A DNA stretch of 64,000 nucleotides from Lasiosphaeria ovina (taxonomy: Eukaryota > Ascomycota > Sordariomycetes > Sordariales > Lasiosphaeriaceae): the NCBI GenBank assembly GCA_033439765.1, contig JAULSN010000005.1, forward strand, positions 372,001 through 436,000, written 5' to 3'. Positions 31,449 through 40,200 of the stretch are shown here, in pieces. The translations under genes were made by a program, and so were the position numbers. How positions within the stretch are numbered: the first letter of the stretch is position 1; every line of letters begins with the position of its first letter. A model generated the notes under the pieces. It searched no databases and was not told where the DNA came from. It saw only the letters and a list, made by a program, of their open reading frames with translations.

Positions 31449-32393
31449 ATGGCGGCGACGACCAGCCACGCCGGCTCAGAACCGGAACCCATTATTAACC
31501 CCAACCCGTACCTGCAGGCGTACTACGGCTCTCTAGAGTCTCGCATCGGCTACCGCCTCGTCCTCGGCGGCACGAGGCACTTTGGCTTCTATGAGAAGGA
31601 AAACTCCTGGCCAGTACCCATCGGGAGGGCCCTGCGCGCCATGGAGGACAAGCTGTTCGACGCCCTGGGCCTGCCCGCCGGGTCGCAGGTGCTGGATGCC
31701 GGGTGTGGCGTTGGCCATGTGGCCCTGCACATGGCGCGGCGCGGGCTGCGCATCACGGGCATCGACGTCGTCGAACACCACATCGCCAAGGCCCGGCAGA
31801 ACGTGGCCCGCTCGGCGCTCCCGCCTGGCCAGGTCACGGTCCAGAAGATGGACTACCACCACCTCGAGTCCGTCGCCGACGGCTCGCTCGACGGCGCCTA
31901 CACTATGGAGACCTTCGTGCACGCCACCGACCCCGAGGCGGTGCTCGCCGGCTTCCACCGCATCCTGCGGCCCGGCGGCCGGCTGGTGCTCTTCGAGTAC
32001 GACCACTGCGATCCGGGGGGCCGCCCGGACGGCGACGACGCGCAGGCTGCGGCCGAGGCCCTGGGCTACCGCGACGTGGTCAACAAGTTCGCGGCCATGC
32101 CGACCAACCAGCGGTCGCACCCGGGCGTGTTCAAGCGCATGCTCGAGGACGCCGGCTTCGGCGACGTCGTGGTCCGCGACTACTCGCCGCACATCCGCCC
32201 CATGCTGCGCCTGTTCTGGCTGCTGGCCGCCGTGCCCAACTTCTTCATCCGCCTGCTCCGCCTCGAGCGCTTCTTCATCAACACGTTCGCCGGCGCCCAG
32301 GCCTACCGCTACCACACCCTTTGGCGCTACGTCGCCATCTCGGCCACCAAGCCTGGGGAGACGTTCGCGGCCGAGAGCGCCAAGACGAAGTGA
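31449..32393 (+). CDS. SAM-dependent methyltransferase (class I), copy 2
   Basis: Single exon, 314 aa. Motif I VLDAGCGVGHVALHMA at residues 81-96, GIDVVEHH as the acidic ribose-binding loop, then MDYHHLESV and DGAYTMETFVHATDPEAVLAG, nearly identical to copy 1. A ten-residue acidic/Gly insertion (CDPGGRPDGDD) is unique to this copy. The C-terminal hydrophobic pair LLAAVPNFFIRLLRLERFFIN is retained. Strong GC bias at third positions. With copy 1 in opposite orientation about 4.4 kb away it forms a dispersed inverted duplication. Substrate unknown. Confidence 0.85.
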   Translation: MAATTSHAGSEPEPIINPNPYLQAYYGSLESRIGYRLVLGGTRHFGFYEKENSWPVPIGRALRAMEDKLFDALGLPAGSQVLDAGCGVGHVALHMARRGLRITGIDVVEHHIAKARQNVARSALPPGQVTVQKMDYHHLESVADGSLDGAYTMETFVHATDPEAVLAGFHRILRPGGRLVLFEYDHCDPGGRPDGDDAQAAAEALGYRDVVNKFAAMPTNQRSHPGVFKRMLEDAGFGDVVVRDYSPHIRPMLRLFWLLAAVPNFFIRLLRLERFFINTFAGAQAYRYHTLWRYVAISATKPGETFAAESAKTK

Positions 32394-32754
32394 GCTCTTG
32401 TCGGCGCGGGTACTTTGATTCAGGATCCTAGGGCAGCAACCTTCCCTAGGTCACGGGTAGTTAGGTTTTATTCCTTTGTTGCATGAAATCTTTGGGCAGG
32501 CTCTTTGATTTTGATCAAAGGAACCAACATGGCTGGTGTGGCAGGGCGCAAGGAGCTAAAGTAGATATCTCAGGCAGGCTTGTCGTATCTTTCATAGAGA
32601 TGGCTGGTGGATAGAAGGTTTATTCTACAAGAAATAGCACAGCTGAGTTTTGCACTTGATTTCCACCATGACACCGCCAGACCATTCCCACCTCTAGTTA
32701 TAGTCTCCATCTCGTGTGAGAGAAGCTCCCCTCAACCTACCAAGACAGAGCCAC
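32394..32754. other. Intergenic stretch between convergent genes
   Basis: Nothing supportable seen; likely 3' UTRs. Confidence 0.5.
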
Positions 32755-33369
32755 CTAATAGCAGCATTGCACATCGTCCCCGCCTCCGCAGCGGTTTCTT
32801 CGCCGTCGCATGTCAGCCCACCTGGCAACCAAGAGAGAAAGATCCCTGAAGCCGAGACCTCAGAAAATCAGAGAGACACTTACGCGATCCGCTTCCCGTT
32901 CGTCGCGTCGCAGTGCGTCGTCGTCGTGCAGAAGCCCGTCTGGCCCGAGGGGCCTTTGCAGAGCTGAAACACGCAGCAGCGGTTGCTTGATCCGCCTGTG
33001 GCCGCCGGAGTCTGTCAGCACGCCGTCCCCTTGGGGCTGTTTACAACAAGAAGCCCAGACACCTAAACGCACCCGAGCAGAGCCCCGAAACCCAGTAGCC
33101 AAAGTTGTCGTTGACGCACGTGGTCGGGTTCCGGCAGGTCCCGTCAAAGTCCTAATGCACACAGACTGTCAGTCGAGGTGCCTCGTTGTTTGAAATAAAA
33201 GGCAGCCGGCCCGTGGCGTGTGGGCGTGACATGTTTCTCAAGATTTATGTTCCGCTTCTCCTTGAAAAGGGGGCCGGCTTACTCCATACTTGCTGCTATG
33301 GTACGTGCATCCCTCGCTCGCAACGAGTACAACATGCAGGGAGAGCATGACGGTATTGAGCAGCTTCAT
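32755..33369 (-). CDS. Cysteine-rich small secreted protein with two six-Cys modules
   Basis: Four small exons, 33369-33283, 33151-33073, 32995-32884 and 32821-32755, give 114 aa; introns of 131, 77 and 62 nt are all GT-AG with matching phases. A signal peptide (MKLLNTVMLSLHVVLVAS) is followed by twelve cysteines in two similar modules. Module A is C21-x13-C35-x5-C41-x12-C54-x7-C62-C63. Module B is C68-x9-C78-x5-C84-x19-C104-x7-C112-C113. The C-x5-C and C-x7-CC spacings are identical in both and each ends in GG...CC. Similar Cys patterns occur beside lysozyme-like or NlpC/P60 domains in secreted fungal proteins. Role unknown; extracellular action is inferred. The last exon, needed for the final CC, is less certain because an unspliced stop (TAA) lies at the third donor. 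Confidence 0.72.
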
Positions 33370-34291
33370 TGTGAATAAAAGGCTGTGCTGCTGCCGGGCA
33401 GTATTTGGGGTATCCAAGTCGAAATTCGGCCTCTAGTCTAGTCACAAGAATCGCTCGAGACCGAGACTCCCCCTTCTTAAATACCTCCCTGCTTATTGCC
33501 CAGCCACATTCACCCGCCTGTTTAAACACCAACAACAAATCCCATTCTCCTCGCAAGAACATCCCTCGGGAGAACTATACGGCGGTCTTACTCTTTATTC
33601 AAACGCCTTTACGTGCCTACTGCGACGCTGCCATCGCCGGTTGCATGGGCATGTTGGAACATCCGGAGTCTCATTGGCTGGCGGCCGTAGGGTCAGCCTC
33701 CAGACCACACCCCAACGTCAGACTATTTTGAGGTTGCGTTCCAGAGTCACATCGGTGCGGGGCGGGTGTAGCTGCACCTTCCGTTCTGGACTCTTGTTCC
33801 TAGATTCTTATCTGGGCTTTGCGTAAGCGTGCAGGGCAATGCATGTAACAATGGTTTTTCAGCTAGTACGGGTCCCAGGAAAGCGAGTCTCGGGGAATCG
33901 AGTGCCTGCCCCTCCTCTCTGCCCTGGCCAGACCAACATGAGTGTCGGACGGAGCATCCCATCTTGGGTCGTTCAGACGAGTGTAACGCTGTTCTTGAGG
34001 CTGTATCGTTCGGCGGGTGGCAAGTCCTAGACTAGGCCGAAGTGACACCTACCCCTGTCCAGCCCTGTTTAGTGTACAAAGGTAGGTCATACGATCTCAG
34101 AGTCATGTCTGGAGCAATGTCTCCGAGTCTTCCTTACGGCTCGCCCTGAATAATGTTTCTCGCCGAGGGAGGCAATAGCTAATGGAATCCCTATTGCCGA
34201 GACCCCAAAGGCCTATCTCTCTCTAGAAATACATATTACAGGCCTTTCGTAGCCGGCAAAATTCAGAAAGAAAAAATCAACCCATCTTGCC
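33370..34291. other. Intergenic stretch
   Basis: Upstream of the Cys-rich gene and downstream of the broken HET gene. Open frames on both strands are short and motif-free. Nothing supportable. Confidence 0.5.
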
Positions 34292-36386
34292 TCAAACCAA
34301 TGTCACTGGCTCCATCACCAGATTCCAGTTGACCGGACCATCATCGCCCGTTCCATCTTCACTCTTGCGCCACAGTTCCCCTTGCATGATGCCATGAACG
34401 TACGCGTCGCCAAGGAGAGTGAACTCGCCAGGCCCGTCCGCCTTTCTCAAGACATATGGGACACGCGCGCCAGCCAGGGCGAAGACCTCATCTCCAGGAC
34501 GCAAATTACCAGGCCCCAAGCCGAGGAGGCCGCTCTCCGTGAAAAACAAGCATCTGCGTTTACAGATAGTCAGCATGGGCCGGCAGCTCTCCGCCACTAA
34601 GCACACACGCATAGTCTCGGGGCCTAGTGGAAGATCATAGTTTGTCTGCCAAGACCACACGAGCACGGCAGCAGCCTGGTTGGCTGCGTCACTGTCAATA
34701 GCACCAACGAGAGGCGGGGACGAAGCTCGGATCTCCTTAAAGAGGAGCGTGTAGCCGGCGACTAGGTCGTCGTAATTCCCAACCCAGTCCCGCCTATTTA
34801 CAAGGCCGGTTGGCTCATCCTGTTTTCTTGAGTCGAAGCAAGCTTCGTTTATCGCTGGTCCGTGTTGGTTGAATCCGCGCGACTGCAAGCATTTATCGAC
34901 TAGGCTTCTGCGGTTGTGCCATCTAAAGATATCGGACTTAGTTCCTCGTTTCATTTTGGCGCTTAGCGGAGTCACATCGCTAATTACACAGTGTTCGAAA
35001 TGTGGCTATTTTAGCCGTTTCCCCAGTGAATCGGTAGTGGCGACCGATGCGTATTTGAGAAACGAGATACCCGCCAATTTCTCGAATCTGGGGACTTCAA
35101 CTTCCTCTCTTTCCAGTACGTCTTATCGATCTCAAGAGATGCTCCAGCGGCAAAAGCGCGTTTGACTAGGCCGATTTGTGCGCCACGCAGCCCGAGTTTT
35201 CGGGGGTCGACAGTACAATCGACAGAAATCTGTTCATTCCTTCCACGGTTGACGCGGTACAGAGTAGGTATATATTCAATACCGGCTATTGCTGAAGATT
35301 TTAGATTTTCTCTCCAGTCTGGAACCCATGAGGACAGATCGAGGCTGAGCAACTCACGTTGCACGTCGGCCAAGATGTCGATGTTTTGCTGTCTTCAATA
35401 ATGGCCCTGGTGTACGTAATGTATATATCTTCTGTTGAAGTGATGTAGCTTGGGCAGATTTCGAGGACAATGCTTCCTTTGACAATGCCGAGTAAGGCGA
35501 AGATTTTATCTCGAGGATCCGAAGCAACTCTTTGTCTGGTTCTTCCTAGTAGCCAGGTCAGGTTCCGTATTGTTTGGTCCTGGTCGATCCGTTGTCCATA
35601 ACGAATCATATCCCATGCCCATAACACGTGACTAGTTTGTGCGAAATAGCGACAGTAGAACAACCGAGTTGGCTTTTTTTGCTGCGTCGTAAGCGGCAAC
35701 AGCTGCGGAAAAGTCAATCTTTGCAGTTCCGCATATCAGCCAGCCATGACTGGCCAGAGTTATTTCTTGAAAAGTCCAGGCTCGACTAAACCATGACCGG
35801 TAAAAAAAAGGTCCTTAAAGAGCGGCAGCGCTTGAACATATTCTCGGAATCTCGTTCATGCTCTGCCATGTTCTCCGGGGTGTTGCTCCACTCTGCCCAC
35901 TTCTCGAGGATTGACATGGCAAGTCGCGAGTCTTCGTCTTCCTCCCCGAGCCAGACCAAGACTCGGACGGCATCGGAATAGATGTGCTTCATGAGTTGAA
36001 CTTGGTGGCGTCTCTCGTCCAGGTCTGCCTGGTTGATACATATCGCGTCGATCCACATGACTTGAGAACTCTGTCCGTCCCGGAGATACTGCAAGGCCGT
36101 ATACAGCACTTCGGTGACCATGATGGCTGCTCCTGCACAAGACACTGAGACTGAGCGAGATCCAGTGCCCCAAGCATAGGACAGCGCCTCAAACCCCAGC
36201 AAGGTGGCTGTAGGCAAAGTTATAGGCCTCAAGCAAGATATGAATAGGGTCGTAAAATTCGCCTAGTTGGAGGGTAAGGAGACAAGTAGAAGTGGTGGCT
36301 TGGAGGGGAACAAATTGGTACATGGGACCCGCCGCAGGCTGACAAGCCTCAACGGGCCCCATATCCGGTACAGCGCAGCCCGACAT
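34292..36386 (-). pseudogene. Broken HET-domain gene
   Basis: HET-domain blocks are all present but scattered over three frames: FVPLQ..., FEALSYAWGTG, VMWIDAICINQADLDERR and QVQLMKHIYSDAVRVLVWLGEE in one frame; WFSRAWTFQEITLASHGWLICG in another; then SDPRDKIFALLGIV and SSWVPDW in further frames, and a C-terminal tail at 34292-34975. Breaks are near 36230 and 35810 (at an A8 run), near 35675 (at a T7 run), near 35395, and again near 35000. Two coincide with homopolymers, so some could be read errors; five breaks in about 2 kb make genuine decay more likely. Intact relatives trigger vegetative incompatibility. Confidence 0.82.
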
Positions 36387-37086
36387 CTGGGCGCTTCGGA
36401 AACCTTGGTATCGGCACTTTCTAATCGATCACCCAGAAAATAAGGGGACAATTGTACAGTTTGAATGATTGCAATGGCAGGCAGATACTGGGCAGGTGTA
36501 GATGGCGGCAACGATGAGATCGAGAGCACGATGACCGAGAGAGTGAAATACATAATTGAAGATTGGGCGCCTTCGCAGTCCGCCTTGCTCAGCCGCCAAC
36601 CCTCGCCTTTGCACATCATCCTGAAGTTGGGGGCCAGACTTCGGAGAAGCGTGGCAGGGGCTCCATTCCTTAAACTTGGGGAGGAAAAGAAATTGAAGAT
36701 CGTGGGTTTGCCTCTGCTGTGGGTAACAAGGCCGCAAGAACTCGGACAATTCGGCAAAGGTGTTAAACAAACCCGAACAGGACTCGAAGCAAAAATGCAT
36801 GATCTGAGCCAGATTAACAACGCATGGCGAAATAGCAGCGCATGCAATTGCACAGATTGTTTGGCAGAGGTTGAGCCTACCTAGCCTGGCTTCTGTCCCA
36901 ATCAAGACCCATCCATTCCCCACCCCGAACGTACCCAGGAATATACTACAGTTTTGTTATACCATACGCGCCTGATATCATGTTGATACAATGGACGGCG
37001 TAGAATGCCTTCTCTGACCTTACTTGGCGAAGAAAGGCGGCACAAGGGCCAAATATCCGGACCAGCACTCCTTCCGCCGCGACCAC
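36387..37086. other. Intergenic stretch, end of accessory region
   Basis: Overlapping open frames on both strands (36429-36923) show no recognisable motif. Nothing supportable. Marks the transition to conserved housekeeping genes. Confidence 0.45.
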
Positions 37087-37780
37087 CTACTCTCCGTAGT
37101 CGCCGACTGGCATGCTGAGATCAATCCCGAGCTCGTCACGGAAGAGCTGGTTTATGGTCGAGTTGTCGCGCAGGTACAGCCACTCGCCACAAGCCGTGTC
37201 CTGCTTCTCGTGCTGGCCGTCGCCCATAACGACGTAGTCGTAGCGCTTCGGACCCGACTTGGGGGACGACAGCCAGATCTGCTTGTTGGGCGGTTGCTTA
37301 TTGATGACGTAGGTGCCAGTGTCTCCCCCGAAGCGGAGGGTCAAGACGCCAGCCTAAATCCAGTTAGTCGAATGTTGCAAGCAAAGGCGGAGAGCCAAAG
37401 CGGGAAGGTATACTCACGGAATACTCAACATCAACATCCTCTCTCGTGTCCTGGATATCCTCTAGATGCGAGACAAGCCTCTCGAGATACTCGTCTGCAA
37501 CAGAATGGTACTCGGAGTCAGTTATAACAGCCGGCGTCTTGATGACCGGGGATAGGTCCACGTCTTTCGGCTGGGGAGGCTTGTCGTCGGGCGTGATGCC
37601 TTTGCGCTGGGGGCTGTTGGAGATGAACCTAGGAGTCACGACGGCGGACGGGGGCCGGGCCACAGGGTGGGGGAATGACGGGGCTGCCGTGAGGCTCGGA
37701 GAGCTGAAACGCACGAGTCGAGATGTCCGGAGACCTCGCGAGGCCGCTCGAGCAACGAGTCCTAGACCTTGAGATGCCAT
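37087..37780 (-). CDS. YFH1: Frataxin, mitochondrial iron-sulfur assembly protein
   Basis: Two exons, 37780-37418 and 37353-37087, with a 64-nt intron (GTGAGT...GACTAAC...TTTAG), giving 209 aa. The first 70 residues form an Arg/Ser-rich mitochondrial targeting sequence. The mature domain opens with an acidic helix ([32 protein letters not shown]) that carries the iron-binding acidic ridge, followed by the beta sheet [36 protein letters not shown], with the invariant N-KQ-P-QIW-SSP-SGP. Frataxin acts in the matrix as activator of the cysteine desulfurase/scaffold complex in Fe-S cluster biogenesis. Conserved length and complete motifs indicate a working gene. Confidence 0.95.
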
Positions 37781-38281
37781 GCTGCCGTGACAAACGAATG
37801 CAACAAGACGTAATGCAGGCTCGTGCAACCGAAAGGTCCAATTGAGCGCCGGATAGGGGGGGCACCACGTCAGTGACAGCAGCAAGGAATCAAGAGATTC
37901 ACGAAGAGACTGAAAGATTGCTCAGAGTCGGGCGTCTTGGGAGGAAAAGAAGCACCACCCAGGAATGTCATCGGTCGATGGAGCTCGTATGTTTGGAGCT
38001 CGAAACCACCCCACTCAAGCTTTCTTTCAGCCAAGCCGGCAGGTAGGGAAGCCCTGTGGTTTCAAGTGCGCTAATAAGGCGCTACCCAGCAGGTGGCAGA
38101 GACCCCGCGCAGATGCAAGTACCGGCCTAACACCCCTGTCCACCGGCGTCATTTTCCCCGCAGCCCACAGTGACCGGGACGCGGTAAAACTTCGCGGGCC
38201 AGCACACCTTGGTCCTGATATCGTCAGATATTATTTGACATTGACCCTGCGAACACGGAATAGTGACAGCCTGCTCGGAAC
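37781..38281. other. Divergent promoter region
   Basis: 500 bp between frataxin (minus) and AP-3 sigma (plus), presumably holding both promoters. No discrete motif assigned. Confidence 0.5.
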
Positions 38282-38926
38282 ATGATCAACGCATTTCTGG
38301 TCTTCAACGGCCAAGGCCAGCCGCGGCTGACCAAGTTCTACACCCAACTGGTGAGTTGGTCCCTGATCCCGTTCTGCGCGACCATGCGCCGGATCTGACA
38401 GCAGTCGCGTGGGCGGCCTCGATGACAGGACACGAGCATACAGCAGCGACTGATATCGGAAATATTCACGCTCGTCTCAAACCGGCCGCCCGGGTCGTGC
38501 AACTTCCTGCCGCTGCCACCGCTGCTCGCCGCCTCAGGCACTTCGCACTCAGCCTCGGAGCCGCACAACGACGTGCCGTCGCTCGTGACGTACCGCAACT
38601 ATGCGACGCTCTACTTCATCATCATCTCGACGTCGACCGAGTCGCCGCTGGCGCTCATCGACCTGATACAAGTCTACGTGGAGGCGCTGGACCGGCTCTT
38701 TGAAAATGTCTGCGAGCTGGACCTCATCTTCAACTTTGAGACGCTACATGCCACGCTGGGCGAGATGATTGTCGGCGGAGTGGTCATCGAGACCAACATG
38801 GACCGCATAGTGGCTGGCGTCAGAGCACAGGGAACAGTAGCGAAGAGACCGGTCAACGAGTCACGGTCAACCGGGCTGGGAGCTGGGCTTGGTATGGGCG
38901 GGAACTTTGTCTGGCATGGCCGGTGA
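38282..38926 (+). CDS. APS3: AP-3 complex sigma subunit
   Basis: Two exons, 38282-38350 and 38429-38926, with a 78-nt intron, giving 188 aa. The sigma-adaptin fold is evident: MINAFLVFNGQGQPRLTKFY at the start, DTSIQQRLISEIFTLVSNRPPG over the splice junction, YRNYATLYFIIISTSTESPL, and LIDLIQVYVEALDRLFENVCELDLIF..ETLHATLGEMIVGG. AP-3 sorts cargo from Golgi/endosomes directly to the vacuole. A fungal insertion of about 25 residues (LLAASGTSHSASEPHND) sits between the second and third strands. The C-terminal 40 residues are an unstructured extension. Confidence 0.92.
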
Positions 38927-39252
38927 CACGGCGGCACACCCTCTCGTCGCCCAACCGCCCGATTCCTACCTGCCTGCTGAGCCGGTACAACAACCGGAAT
39001 TATGATATACTTCCATCCTTGGCATCCGCGCATATCCTCCGAGCCGCCGCCAGCAGAAATACAGAAAGAGCGGTGTCGGGGCTCGGGCGGATTCAGGCCA
39101 TATGAACATTGGTTGGTCCATTACACCACCGTTCCGGGCCGTGATGCCACTGCCCCGGGTATTCAAACGCCATATATGAACTCCAAGAGGCGGATCGCGT
39201 ATTGTACAGGAGGTTGGGACAGCAACTACTGCATAGAATTGTTGCGTTGTAG
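38927..39252. other. Intergenic stretch between convergent genes
   Basis: Nothing seen beyond likely 3' UTRs. Confidence 0.5.
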
Positions 39253-39753
39253 TCACTTTGTGGTCGTCTGCTCGACAGGCGCATCCTCTCGTCTCTCGTG
39301 TCTTTGATCGGGGGAGAAGACGCCTAAAGCGCCCCAGAACTTCGCTCGGAGCTGTCGGGCCAGTTAGACTTGTAATGCGAAAGCAGGAGAGCAAATATCC
39401 TACCCCTTCGAACGGCTGATGCTCGTTTTTCGCGTCCATGAATAGAACGCTGTACACAAGCACGACTTAACACACAGTCAGCCCAAGATCTGGTCGGCCC
39501 GGTCCCAATTGTGCACCCCCTTACATGATATTGTGAAGTACTGCGTGAGCTTGACGATTTTGTTCCACCGCGGCCGCTGCGCCATGTGCGCCAGCCTCCT
39601 CTTGTATCGCTTCTCGAAGCGCAGCTGCTCCTGGGGCGTCATCTTGGTGAAGTCGGGCGGCCAGACCCTCTTGGGCTTCGATGGCGCTGTTATCGACTCA
39701 AATATCTGAGGCTTGGGCGCTTGCGCCAATCGGCGCACGAGTGTTGGGAACAT
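39253..39753 (-). CDS. Small single-span, probably mitochondrial protein
   Basis: Three exons, 39753-39525, 39465-39404 and 39351-39253, with introns of 59 and 52 nt, giving 129 aa. The N-terminus (MFPTLVRRLAQAPKPQ) looks like a mitochondrial presequence. A very basic helix (TKMTPQEQLRFEKRYKRRLAHM) follows, then one transmembrane segment formed across the first splice junction (QYFTISFVLVYSVLFMD). The third exon adds RAKFWGALGVF and a charged tail. I do not recognise the family by name; the PPDFxKMTPQEQLRFEKRYKRR block looks strongly conserved in type. Without splicing only the first exon would be found. Confidence 0.75.
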
Positions 39754-40200
39754 TGTCGGCGAAAGCGGCTTCCCGTCTCGAGATCAAAGGGTCGAGGAAA
39801 AGTTGAAGCATCTCGCGATGACGCGAAGCACTGGCCGCGCGAAGCCACAGGATCTACAGGGCTAGCAGTGGCTTGGCCCGCTACGCTCACTGGTTGCGCC
39901 ACATGCTGAGACCCCAGGCCCCGGCCCAGGCCCCACATCGCAGTGCATAAGCTGGACCCCGCGGCTGTTAGTTACCCCTCCAAACGGCGGCAGGAGTCTA
40001 AAAAATTCACCCCCCTCTGATTCAAAACAGTTGGACACACCGAAACAGTTCCGACTTGCGAAAACAACTTCCCTCAAGAGCAGTCTACCCGACAAGCCCA
40101 ATGCGCAAGGTCTGCGACCAGGCGCATATATAAACTCGGTTGTCGACCGTCTGACTACCAACACGTACCTGAATCCGAGGTCTGAAACCGAAAAGACAAC
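39754..40200. other. Divergent promoter region
   Basis: Between the small membrane protein (minus) and LeuRS (plus). No discrete motif assigned. Confidence 0.5.

Noticed and set aside
26117..32393. Full secondary-metabolite gene cluster
   Set aside because: Two methyltransferases and a membrane protein without any backbone synthase, P450 or pathway regulator do not make a biosynthetic cluster.
31533..32431. Open frames antisense and in alternative frames of methyltransferase 2
   Set aside because: GC-rich shadow frames with low-complexity Arg/Ala composition.
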